From: a virus
Length of the DNA: 46,582 bases
IMG/VR virus record: IMGVR_UViG_3300028024_000172
Location: 1 to 46,582 of that record
Strand: one strand, 5' to 3'
Shown here: piece after piece, positions 31,973 to 38,870 of the stretch
How positions within the stretch are numbered: the first letter of the stretch is position 1
How the letters are laid out: the number at the start of each line of letters is the position of its first letter
Position numbers and translations under genes: made by a program
The notes under the pieces: model-generated
Database searches by the model: none
The model's input: the letters and a program-made list of their open reading frames with translations, nothing else
Told to the model about the DNA's origin: nothing

Positions 31973-32863
31973 ATTGGAAAGCGCCTCATCGAGGCCCGTA
32001 CCCGCAAAGGCTGGTCGCAGGAAGACCTAGCCCTTAAGTCCGGCGTAAGCCAGGGCACGATCGGGCATTTGGAAAGCGGCCGAAACAAAAGCTCAACCCT
32101 TCTCCCAAAAATTGCGGCTGCCTTGGACGTAACGGTCGAATGGCTGACGGGATCATCGAAACAAATGGGCGAAAGCGCCTCTTTTCCCTCAATGGGCGCC
32201 GCCGGCCTAGCTGATAGGATCAAGTCTGTCCTCGACGACGCGGAAGGCAACATCTCCAAAGTCGCCGCGGCGGCCGGAACCACAGAAGAGACAGTTGCAG
32301 GCTGGCTCTCGGGTAACAGCAAACAAATCAGCGTCGACCACGCGGTGGCGCTGCAGGAGGCACTCGGGATCAACTCCGTATGGTTGATGCTCGGGAAAGG
32401 GTCTCGTGCCACCGCCGTTCGACACAATGATCCGTGGGATCCGATCACGAATCTGCAATGGAAGGGCGTTCCGGTATTGGGTATGGCGCAACTAGGTGAC
32501 AACGGGTTTTGGTCCGAAATCGAATACCCGGTCGGCCACGGTGAAGGCTTCGTCGATGTGCCAACCAAGGACAGAGACGCCTACGCGCTGCGGTGTATTG
32601 GTGACTCGATGCGCCCGCGCATCAAAGATAGAGAATTTGTAGTCGTCGAGCCGAACCATGCGATCGAGCCAGGCGATGAGGTATTGATTAAGGCGAAAGA
32701 CGGCCGCGTGATGGTGAAGGAGTTTCTTTATCAGCGTGCTGGCAGGACCCACCTGATTTCAGTAAATGAGGCGCACGGCACGATCGCGCTCAAAGACGAA
32801 GACATCGAAAAAATGCACTACGTGGGCTGGATAGCAAAGCCGTCCGCGTGGCGACCAGACTGA
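31964..32863 (+). CDS. cI: CI-like repressor with two HTH domains and S24 peptidase
   Basis: A 299-residue repressor. Residues 6-62 are an XRE helix-turn-helix (GWSQEDLALKSGVSQGTIGH). Residues about 82-145 look like a second helix-turn-helix of the CI N-terminal type (DRIKSVLDDAEGNISKVAAA, then GTTEETVAGWLSG). Residues about 168-295 are an S24 self-cleaving domain with catalytic Ser215 (GDSM) and Lys252 (VMVK). The usual Ala-Gly or Cys-Gly cleavage pair is not seen before it; MAQLGDNG (174-181) occupies that place. RecA-triggered cleavage should induce the prophage. No Shine-Dalgarno is evident, so a leaderless mRNA is possible. Confidence 0.9.
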   Translation: MSNIGKRLIEARTRKGWSQEDLALKSGVSQGTIGHLESGRNKSSTLLPKIAAALDVTVEWLTGSSKQMGESASFPSMGAAGLADRIKSVLDDAEGNISKVAAAAGTTEETVAGWLSGNSKQISVDHAVALQEALGINSVWLMLGKGSRATAVRHNDPWDPITNLQWKGVPVLGMAQLGDNGFWSEIEYPVGHGEGFVDVPTKDRDAYALRCIGDSMRPRIKDREFVVVEPNHAIEPGDEVLIKAKDGRVMVKEFLYQRAGRTHLISVNEAHGTIALKDEDIEKMHYVGWIAKPSAWRPD

Positions 32864-33063
32864 TCGGGGCGTGCAAATTGATTCCAGACATCGGGGTAAT
32901 GATCGGCCTTTACATCATCACGCGCATGCTCGTGGTGGCTTTCGATCCGGTGCAGAAAATGCCGAGCAAGGTCATGTCATGGGCGACCATAGCTGTCGCC
33001 CTATTTTGCATCGCGGATCTGCTTGCGAAAGGCTCGCAGACCTTTCCTGGACGTCTGCAGTAA
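32848..33063 (+). CDS. Small membrane protein after cI
   Basis: A 71-residue protein with two hydrophobic segments (about 15-33 and 44-60). The GTG at 32848 overlaps the cI stop; ATG 32899 is an alternative start with GGGG close upstream. Encoded with the repressor, it could be expressed in lysogens and act in superinfection exclusion, but there is no direct evidence. Confidence 0.5.
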   Translation: MATRLIGACKLIPDIGVMIGLYIITRMLVVAFDPVQKMPSKVMSWATIAVALFCIADLLAKGSQTFPGRLQ

Positions 33064-33071
33064 GCCTGATT

Positions 33072-33090
33072 CTCATGCGGCCCGCATGAG
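33072..33090. promoter_or_regulatory. 19-bp palindrome before DUF6232-like gene
   Basis: CTCATGCGG and CCGCATGAG around one central base: a perfect DNA palindrome with no T-run. It looks more like an operator than a terminator. Confidence 0.4.
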
Positions 33091-33134
33091 GCCTGCTCCA
33101 ACGCCTGTCTGCTGGCTCAATTCCGGGGGAAGTT

Positions 33135-33572
33135 ATGCGCGTTGATCCAAGCTTTGGCGGCGCTCCCGCCACTCAGAATACCGAGAAGGTTTTCTTGAAC
33201 AGCGGCGGCGTCGTCGTCACCAACGCGCGATTCGTCGTGCCTGGGCAGACATTTGCCATGAGCGGCGTAACCTCTGTGAAGCACTGGCGCACGCCGAGGA
33301 AATGGCTGTTTGGCGCCCTGCTCATCCTCTTTGGACTCCCAATGCTGATTACCGGGGCGAGCATGGCGAGCGTTGGCTCGTCGACGGGACCGCTCACCCT
33401 TGGCCTGATCTTAGCCGCTCTCGGGGTCTATCTGATCTGGCGCGGCCGGCCGCAATCCCAAGTAAGGCTTCAGTCCGCATCGGGCGAAACGAAGGCGTTC
33501 GCGTCTTATGACGACGCTCAAATTCGCCACATCATTAATGCGCTATCCGAATCGATCGTGTTCCGAGGCTAG
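33135..33572 (+). CDS. Membrane protein, DUF6232-like
   Basis: A 145-residue protein with N-terminal soluble beta part (EKVFLNSGGVVVTNARFVV), two membrane helices (about 56-75 and 86-104) and a C-terminal soluble part with SGETKAFASYDDAQIRHI. This layout fits DUF6232, a bacterial membrane family of unknown function. GGGGGAA before ATG. Located among lysogen-expressed genes, so possibly an accessory factor. Confidence 0.72.
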   Translation: MRVDPSFGGAPATQNTEKVFLNSGGVVVTNARFVVPGQTFAMSGVTSVKHWRTPRKWLFGALLILFGLPMLITGASMASVGSSTGPLTLGLILAALGVYLIWRGRPQSQVRLQSASGETKAFASYDDAQIRHIINALSESIVFRG

Positions 33573-33720
33573 CCAGGTGATTGTCAGAGAACGCTGTCGG
33601 AGCGGGGCCGGCATTCAGGGCACCCGTCTTTTGCTGCCCTTGGCGACGGGCTGCGAGTCGATGGCTGGGTTATCGAGATGCCGTTCAATCACAAATATGT
33701 GCTAAAGTTTTCCCGAGAAC

Positions 33721-34122
33721 GTGCGATATAAGATCAGAGAGTGGATTGATCCACGAACCAATGTCGGTGCCTTCGAGGAAGGCTACGACGCGCTCATCGA
33801 GCCGGGAGATTCAAAGTGCGACGATCGTTTGCGGTACCTTCGCGACCAACCGCCTCAAATGTGGCGCGACCCGCACGCCAAGAAACTGAGCTGGGAATGT
33901 GATGAAGACTGCAAAGACATCTACGAAATTCGCTTTAAATCAAATAACCTCCAACAACGTCCAATGGGTTACTTTGGACCCGGCTCCGACGAATTTACCG
34001 TGGTCATCTGGGTTACCCATAAGGAACGACACAGTGTCAGCAACTTCTGCGCAAAAGCCAAGCAGCGGTGGGCAGACGTTCGAGCAGGACGTGTCGCCAC
34101 TAAAGAGGTCGAGATCGACTAA
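33721..34122 (+). CDS. HigB/gp49-like toxin
   Basis: A 133-residue protein (GTG start) with the RelE/HigB-type core: DRLRYLRDQPPQMW, then IYEIRFKSNNLQQRPMGYFGPG and EFTVVIWVTHKERH. These match phage-derived gp49-like toxins that cut mRNA at the ribosome. It is followed by an XRE gene, the usual toxin-first order of higBA modules. DNA is more AT-rich than its neighbours. Function inferred from pattern only. Confidence 0.75.
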   Translation: MRYKIREWIDPRTNVGAFEEGYDALIEPGDSKCDDRLRYLRDQPPQMWRDPHAKKLSWECDEDCKDIYEIRFKSNNLQQRPMGYFGPGSDEFTVVIWVTHKERHSVSNFCAKAKQRWADVRAGRVATKEVEID

Positions 34123-34630
34123 GCCGAGCAAGCGCTTGCTCAAAATGCGATCAAAGACATATCGTGCGGGCATGGCGGAGGCGAATGCCGGAAATAGGGT
34201 TGCGTTCCAGATCAGACTGCTGCGGGAGCGCGCCGGCATGACCCAAGCTGACCTCGCCGAAAAACTGGGTACTCGCCAGAGTGCTGTAGCTCGTCTCGAA
34301 GATCCGGACTACGGCAAACAATCCCTCTCGGTGCTGCACAAAATTGCGGCAATTTTCGACGTGGCTGCATGGGTTGAATTTGTGCCCTTCTCGACTCTCG
34401 TTCAACGAACGGCAGATTTGTCGCCAGCAGCGTTGACACCGGCACCGTACTCCAGCGAGTTTGACGAAGAGGGGCAACCCAACACCAGCGTGACTTTAGC
34501 GGTTGACGGAAGTCCGATCTGCGCCAGAAACTTTATGCGCGCGACCACCGGCGGTGCTTCTTTGTTCATTCAAAGTCCACACGTTAATTACGTAAAAACT
34601 TTTAGTTTAGACATCGGGAAAATCTCATGA
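34091..34630 (+). CDS. XRE-family antitoxin or regulator
   Basis: A helix-turn-helix protein of 161 (ATG 34145) or 179 residues (GTG 34091, with AGGA before it, overlapping the toxin end). The core is RERAGMTQADLAEKLGTRQS, then LEDPDYGKQSLSVLHKIAAI and VAAWVEFVPFS. This is a frequent XRE type found as partner of HigB-like toxins. The C-terminal part is unusual (GSPICARNFMRATTGGASLF). A 16-bp palindrome lies between the toxin stop and ATG 34145. Confidence 0.75.
   Translation: MSPLKRSRSTKPSKRLLKMRSKTYRAGMAEANAGNRVAFQIRLLRERAGMTQADLAEKLGTRQSAVARLEDPDYGKQSLSVLHKIAAIFDVAAWVEFVPFSTLVQRTADLSPAALTPAPYSSEFDEEGQPNTSVTLAVDGSPICARNFMRATTGGASLFIQSPHVNYVKTFSLDIGKIS
34126..34141. promoter_or_regulatory. 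16-bp palindrome in the toxin-antitoxin module
   Basis: GAGCAAGCGCTTGCTC is a perfect palindrome four bases after the toxin stop. It could be an operator for the XRE protein or an mRNA hairpin affecting translation from ATG 34145. Confidence 0.45.
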
Positions 34631-34947
34631 GCAAAATAATAAAATCGACCGAGAATGGAGTATCCGTGGTGACAGAAATCCCGGATGACGCGCCCCGAAT
34701 CAGCGGAAACGGTTTCGGTCCTGCCCTCCTCGGATTTCCGACGACTATTGTTACAGTGTTCCAGCAGCAGCTTTCCGCGGAATCAACGCCTAGCAGCATG
34801 GAGCGCAAAGTTGTCGTGACGCTGGAGGTCCCGACAATATCCATTCTGGAACTGGCCCAGACAGTACAAAAGGCAATGCGCGAGAACAAAGCTGCCATGC
34901 AAGGCGCAATGGCGCAAATGCACGCCATCGTTGACAAAGATATTTGA
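34627..34947 (+). CDS. Hypothetical third gene of the toxin module
   Basis: A 106-residue protein whose ATG overlaps the XRE stop. It has a beta-rich middle (RKVVVTLEVPTISILELAQT) and a helical C terminus. No family recognised. Translational coupling to the XRE gene suggests a joint role. Confidence 0.65.
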   Translation: MSKIIKSTENGVSVVTEIPDDAPRISGNGFGPALLGFPTTIVTVFQQQLSAESTPSSMERKVVVTLEVPTISILELAQTVQKAMRENKAAMQGAMAQMHAIVDKDI

Positions 34948-34965
34948 TCGACTGCGCGTCCCCGA

Positions 34966-34990
34966 AGCCCCGCTCCCGCGGGGCTTTTTT
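34966..34990 (+). terminator. Strong terminator ending the repressor-side operon
   Basis: AGCCCCGC-TCCC-GCGGGGCT (34966-34985) followed by TTTTT. It separates the lysogen genes from the early plus operon. Confidence 0.9.
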
Positions 34991-35175
34991 ACGCAAAGAG
35001 ACGCCGAAGGCATAGCTGCGGCTCAGGGACACACGCGCCTGGAGATCACCTAGCGCGCACGAATTCTTACACGGCGTAAGGCGCTGCGCAATCGGGTGTT
35101 TTGTCTGACCGTTTCTAACGGGTGACGCTGCCGCACAACGACTGCGTCGCACAGCAAATACGTCGATTCGATTTC
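34991..35175. other. Non-coding region before the early promoter
   Basis: No gene is seen. It holds the palindrome TTAC-ACGGC-GTAA (35067-35079) and an operator half-site, AAATACGT (35156-35163), 20 bp before the first full operator. The rest shows no clear feature. Confidence 0.5.
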
Positions 35176-35217
35176 AAATACATTTGTATTGACACATCTT
35201 AAATACGTTTGTATTCT
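35176..35217 (+). promoter_or_regulatory. Early plus promoter covered by two operators
   Basis: TTGACA (35189-35194), 17-bp spacer, TATTCT (35212-35217): a near-consensus sigma-70 promoter. Two operators overlap it: AATACATTTGTATT (35177-35190, on the -35) and AATACGTTTGTATT (35202-35215, on the -10), 25 bp apart. They match the cI/cro palindrome, so the CI-like repressor should silence this promoter. Confidence 0.85.
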
Positions 35218-35256
35218 TCATCTCACGCACTCACCGACCTACCGGGAGACCTTGAG

Positions 35257-35466
35257 ATGAGCACCCTGCACGCACCGGCGCCGCGCCTCACCAAAGCAAC
35301 GCGGACCACAGACGAGATCGACTGCTTCGAGAACGGCGGAATGACCGATGCCGAACTCGCGCAGTACGAACGACGCACGGCCAAGCGCCCGCTGATCTGC
35401 TTCGCGATTCTCGCCGCAGCGCCGTTCATCGCAGAAGGTCTCTGCCGTCTCTTTGGCGCTTGGTAA
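35257..35466 (+). CDS. Small membrane protein, first gene of early plus operon
   Basis: A 69-residue protein with a charged N-terminal part (TDEIDCFENGGMTDAELAQY) and one C-terminal hydrophobic segment (about 47-65). GGGAG precedes ATG 35257. The first product after promoter clearance, so made early in infection. Function unknown. Confidence 0.7.
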   Translation: MSTLHAPAPRLTKATRTTDEIDCFENGGMTDAELAQYERRTAKRPLICFAILAAAPFIAEGLCRLFGAW

Positions 35467-35603
35467 TGCGCGCCTTCGCAAAATACGTGGCTGTGACTAC
35501 CTCCGCACTCGCAATCGTTGTTCTGCTTTGCGCAACGGTTCAGCAGTGGGACGAGCACGAGGCAAGCACTGCCCTCGCCTGCCAGGCGATTCGCTGCACC
35601 TGA
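35466..35603 (+). CDS. Tiny membrane protein
   Basis: 45 residues with one hydrophobic segment (about 7-23), acidic middle and two Cys near the end. Its ATG overlaps the previous stop as TAATG. Too short for usual gene finders, but the coupling supports it. Confidence 0.6.
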   Translation: MRAFAKYVAVTTSALAIVVLLCATVQQWDEHEASTALACQAIRCT

Positions 35604-35621
35604 TCCCGTAAAGGCTCACCG

Positions 35622-35789
35622 ATGAATACGTTTCCCGTGATTTTAGTACTCCTCTTCATGGCAATGGCCGTGGGCATGTTCGCGGGCTTCATTCTCGGGA
35701 GTCTTTGCGCGACCGCGACTCACGCCGATGCCGCCGATCCGTTTCTCGAACACGAATGCGATGCGCACTATCCGCGCATCGGCGATTGA
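35622..35789 (+). CDS. Tiny membrane protein
   Basis: 55 residues; one hydrophobic helix (about 4-30, GxxxG-like GMFAGFILGS) and an acidic, His/Asp-containing C-terminal tail. In line with neighbours in direction and spacing. Unknown function. Confidence 0.58.
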   Translation: MNTFPVILVLLFMAMAVGMFAGFILGSLCATATHADAADPFLEHECDAHYPRIGD

Positions 35790-35813
35790 TCATACCGCGC
35801 CGGAGTCCCTGAC

Positions 35814-35921
35814 ATGGCTTGTTCTGATGCCACGGTTGTCCTGCTGATCGGCGCCGTCATCGTCGCGGCCGCAGCAGGCGTGTTCCTGGGCTTTCTTCAT
35901 CTGCGTAACAGAAAGGACTGA
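35814..35921 (+). CDS. Tiny membrane protein
   Basis: 35 residues, almost entirely one hydrophobic helix (VVLLIGAVIVAAAAGVFLGF) ending in RNRKD. Spaced normally between its neighbours. Unknown function. Confidence 0.5.
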   Translation: MACSDATVVLLIGAVIVAAAAGVFLGFLHLRNRKD

Positions 35922-35922
35922 C

Positions 35923-36132
35923 ATGCCCGCGCCGATTTTTATCACCGATGCAATGGTCGCCCGCGAGTTTCGCCTGCAGCGCTGCGCCGGGTCCGCCGTC
36001 GATGCGATCACCAACCCAGTCGTCCGGCGCTGCCTGGAACTGGGAGCTCGTGCTCGGGCTGAGCGTGAAACCACCGTCGATTCCAGCAACCACCGCGACG
36101 CGAAACTGCGCGCGGCCAACGACCTCGACTGA
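35923..36132 (+). CDS. Small hypothetical protein
   Basis: A 69-residue soluble, Arg/Ala-rich helical protein (MPAPIFITDAMVAREFRLQR at the start). Its ATG begins one base after the preceding stop. No family recognised. Confidence 0.65.
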   Translation: MPAPIFITDAMVAREFRLQRCAGSAVDAITNPVVRRCLELGARARAERETTVDSSNHRDAKLRAANDLD

Positions 36133-36133
36133 C

Positions 36134-36424
36134 ATGTCACGTTGCCACGTCCGCTGCCGCCACTGTGCGACGCGTCGATGCCTGCGCCGGAACCCAAGGC
36201 ATTACGCACGACTTCCCGCCTGCACGGTGTGCGGCAAGCGCAACTATCGGGTCGATCGCTGGATGAACAGGCGCGACACCGGCAAAACGCGGTGCGACTG
36301 TGCCGGCTACTGGTTTCCGCACCGCCGCGGTTCGCTGTTCTGCTGGAACCGCGCTGACGGAACCGGTCGTTATCCCGGCGATGCAGATTTCGCCGATCGC
36401 AACTACGACGGCCTCGCGGCCTGA
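36134..36424 (+). CDS. Cysteine-rich zinc-binding-like protein
   Basis: A 96-residue basic protein with many Cys and His (CHVRCRHCATRRC, then ACTVCGKRNYR, CDCAGYWFPHR). They suggest two zinc-binding knuckles. Frequent Arg suggests nucleic-acid binding. Function unknown. Confidence 0.65.
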   Translation: MSRCHVRCRHCATRRCLRRNPRHYARLPACTVCGKRNYRVDRWMNRRDTGKTRCDCAGYWFPHRRGSLFCWNRADGTGRYPGDADFADRNYDGLAA

Positions 36425-36434
36425 GCGAGCAGCA

Positions 36435-36668
36435 ATGCCCACCATAGCCCAGCTTGCCGGCATGTTGCCCCGCGACCCGAAGTTTCGCGAGTGGCTTTCG
36501 TCGGCAACGCAGGTCGAGCAGCTGACCGTCGACGAAGCCGCGGAAGTAATACGCCACGTGTGCCAGATCGACAGCCGCCGCCGACTTGCCACCGACAAGG
36601 CCGCGGCCGATCGCTTTCACAACCTCTTGCGCCGCCCGTTCGCCGAGTGGCGCGCAAAGCAGCACTAA
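36435..36668 (+). CDS. Small hypothetical early protein
   Basis: A 77-residue protein: MPTIAQLAGMLPRDPKFREW, then VDEAAEVIRHVCQIDSRRRL and a C-terminal FHNLLRRPFAEWRAKQ. I recall similar short proteins from other Burkholderia phage early regions, where they stand near recombination genes. No function is assigned. Confidence 0.7.
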   Translation: MPTIAQLAGMLPRDPKFREWLSSATQVEQLTVDEAAEVIRHVCQIDSRRRLATDKAAADRFHNLLRRPFAEWRAKQH

Positions 36669-36690
36669 CCCACCCTTGATGGAGAAGCAG

Positions 36691-37224
36691 ATGTCCCTCT
36701 TTGCATCGCTGCACCCACTCGCGCAACGCACCACCCTCACGCTGCTCATCACCGCCGAAGGCGACCAGCTGCGCGTGAACGTGACGCCGCGCGCGAACGA
36801 CGACACGAAGGGCGAGAAAACGCTCTATCCGTTGTCTATTCTCGCGACGCCCGAAGAACTCGACCGCGATTTCGCCGAAGCGGTTTCGATCTATGAGCCG
36901 AGCACGCTCTCGGTGCTCGACCAGGCGCGCGCCGCGAGCGCAGCTAACGGTACCGTCGATGCAGGGACCAAAGCGCTACCTGCGCCCACGCCGAAAGGCA
37001 CACGCGGCCGCAAGCGCACCGCAGAACAGCCGGCACCGGCCGAGAGCGATAACGCGGCCGACGCCGCTGGCGACACGCCGCCGACGGATCCGCGTCAAAC
37101 GCAGATTCCCGGCATCGATCCGGGCGCCGAACCCGCCACTGCCGAAACGCCTGCTGTAGCTGCTGAGCAGGATTCCAGCAACGCACAGCCCGCCGTCGAG
37201 GAAGACGGCGTCGACCTGCTTTAA
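36691..37224 (+). CDS. PRTRC system protein E
   Basis: A 177-residue protein that opens MSLFASLHPLAQRTTLTLLI, the typical start of PRTRC protein E, followed by a beta-like domain (residues 1-85) with RVNVTPRAND and EELDRDFAEA. The C-terminal half is a disordered Pro/Ala/Thr-rich tail. ATG 36691 has GGAG six bases upstream and is preferred over ATG 36679. PRTRC cassettes pair a ThiF/E1 enzyme with E2-like, JAB and Ubl proteins on mobile elements. The role of E is unknown. Confidence 0.85.
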   Translation: MSLFASLHPLAQRTTLTLLITAEGDQLRVNVTPRANDDTKGEKTLYPLSILATPEELDRDFAEAVSIYEPSTLSVLDQARAASAANGTVDAGTKALPAPTPKGTRGRKRTAEQPAPAESDNAADAAGDTPPTDPRQTQIPGIDPGAEPATAETPAVAAEQDSSNAQPAVEEDGVDLL

Positions 37225-37234
37225 GGGGCGCGCG

Positions 37235-37648
37235 ATGAAAACCGAAACGCTCGCTCGCGAATTCCGCTACAACGGCGCGAAGCTCACAGATCCGTCGCCG
37301 ACGTTTTCGCTTCAACAGGTCCGCGACTTCTACGGCAATACCTATCCCGAGATCGTCAACGCCGAGATCGAGGGGCCCGAAGTCGTCGGAAACAAGAACG
37401 TTTTCACGTTCCGTCGCGCCGTCGGCACCAAAGGCGCAGAAGACGAGCTCATCAGCGTTCGCAAGAAAATCGGGCGCGTCCTCCAGAACTGCCGCCGGAT
37501 GCCACCGTCCATCACCGCGTATCTCGTCGAGGTCGAGCGCTTCGCGGGCGCGCACGTTTGCCCGCTGCTCGATGAAGAAGTCGCGTTCATCGATGCGCTG
37601 TACGCGCGCTACGTCACCGCCGCCTGCGCACTGGAGGCTATATCGTGA
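37235..37648 (+). CDS. PRTRC system protein C: ubiquitin-like protein with extension
   Basis: Residues about 5-68 match PRTRC protein C, the Prok_Ub ubiquitin-like fold: REFRYNGAKLTDPSPTFS, then VRDFYGNTYPEIVNAEIEGP and a final VFTFRRAVGTKG. The protein is the presumed modifier conjugated by the E1/E2 partners. As I recall, such proteins usually end about there, near 65-75 residues. This one continues for another 69 residues (ELISVRKKIGRVL onward, with Cys and acidic patches), giving 137 in all. The extension might be cut off by the JAB protease before conjugation, or be a fused second domain. Confidence 0.82.
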   Translation: MKTETLAREFRYNGAKLTDPSPTFSLQQVRDFYGNTYPEIVNAEIEGPEVVGNKNVFTFRRAVGTKGAEDELISVRKKIGRVLQNCRRMPPSITAYLVEVERFAGAHVCPLLDEEVAFIDALYARYVTAACALEAIS

Positions 37649-37827
37649 CGCTCGACGATCTCCGCGCGGAGCTGGAACGCGGGCCGCTCGTTTCGTCCGG
37701 ACAGCATCGGATCGAAGCGCAGGCCGCCAATGGGCAGCTCGCTCGCCGCCTGTACGTCCTCGCGTCGCGGCCTGTCGCTGGCGTGCGCCTGCAACTGCCC
37801 GTTTCCAGCATGCCGGTGCTGCCATGA
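37645..37827 (+). CDS. Small protein inside the PRTRC cassette
   Basis: A 60-residue protein (GTG start overlapping the C stop, end overlapping the F start): MTLDDLRAELERGPLVSSGQ, then a beta-like end. Tight coupling on both sides makes it a likely member of the cassette. No family recognised. Confidence 0.65.
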   Translation: MTLDDLRAELERGPLVSSGQHRIEAQAANGQLARRLYVLASRPVAGVRLQLPVSSMPVLP

Positions 37828-38870
37828 GTTTCGCGCCAATTGCCCTGCCTGCGCTCGTCGATATTCCGGCTGCGTACACGATCAGCTCAGGCGAGTCGTT
37901 CACGTATCCGCTCGTCAGGTCGCTGCTCGATTCCGGTGTGATCGAGGCCGAAGATGTCGCGCGCCGCCCGCGCTCGGAACTCGCCCTCGCGACGAGCGCG
38001 CTCACCCGCCGCTGGAATCGTGTTACTGACGGCATGCGCATGTTCGACTGGAATCTGAGGCTCGAACAGTCACTCGATGGCTATTCGTACGACTCGCTCA
38101 AGCGGACAGATCAGGTGTGGGCAATGGTGCAGACCACGCACGGCCCGGTCTCATGCAGCCATGTCTCCATCGGCGGTGCGATCAACGCGCTGGAACAGGT
38201 GCGTGAGGGATTGGGCCAGACCGTACTTGCAGCGCTCTATGACGCCTGCAACATGCTCCCGACGATCTGCACGCCCGCTTACGCCCTCGGTCTCGCCGAA
38301 TACACCTACTGGTACGGCGAGTCGGACGAGTCTGTCGCTATCGAGGAAGCGATGAGCCTGCACGACTGCCAGTCGCGCGAGGAACTGATTGAGACATTCG
38401 ATTTCTTCACGCGAGACAAATTCTTCCGCGACATGCCGGAGTGGGCCGCCGAACCGAAACGGGTGCTGTCGCGCGCTCAGGTCAGGCGTGCCGCTGCTCG
38501 CGATGAGTTCGCCACCGAAGTGGTCGCGGCAATGGACGCCATTTGGAACATTGCGCGGTTTTATGGACCGTTCGCGGATGTCGGTACCGGCGGCGCCGGG
38601 CTGGATGCTATCGACATCGCTCTCGTTGTGCGGTGGACGGAAGATGACGCTGTCGGCCGGGTGATCGACGATTTCCTGCAATACATAGCCGATGGAGAAT
38701 TCCTCGGCGCGGCATCCGCAACGCAGCTTGCCATCGTCGGCGGCGATATTGCGACGTGGCTCAGGCAGATGGAGTCGACCGCGCTGCTGGCAAAAGCTGT
38801 CGAGCGCCTTCTCACAATGCTCGGCCGCGAGGAATACCAGGCAAAAACACTCGTGCGGGTGTTCGCATGA
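37824..38870 (+). CDS. PRTRC system protein F
   Basis: A 348-residue protein with an opening MSFAPIALPALVDIPAAYTI as in PRTRC protein F, and a long, mainly helical acidic body. No enzyme motif is visible. It overlaps both neighbours by four bases. In other PRTRC cassettes F is always linked to the E2-like B protein, suggesting a scaffold or substrate-selection role (inference). Confidence 0.82.
   Translation: MSFAPIALPALVDIPAAYTISSGESFTYPLVRSLLDSGVIEAEDVARRPRSELALATSALTRRWNRVTDGMRMFDWNLRLEQSLDGYSYDSLKRTDQVWAMVQTTHGPVSCSHVSIGGAINALEQVREGLGQTVLAALYDACNMLPTICTPAYALGLAEYTYWYGESDESVAIEEAMSLHDCQSREELIETFDFFTRDKFFRDMPEWAAEPKRVLSRAQVRRAAARDEFATEVVAAMDAIWNIARFYGPFADVGTGGAGLDAIDIALVVRWTEDDAVGRVIDDFLQYIADGEFLGAASATQLAIVGGDIATWLRQMESTALLAKAVERLLTMLGREEYQAKTLVRVFA

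Noticed and set aside
31666-32568. 300-codon minus-strand frame continuous with the cro-like gene
   Set aside because: The upstream part is antisense to the cI gene. ATG 31869 gives a complete Cro-like protein.
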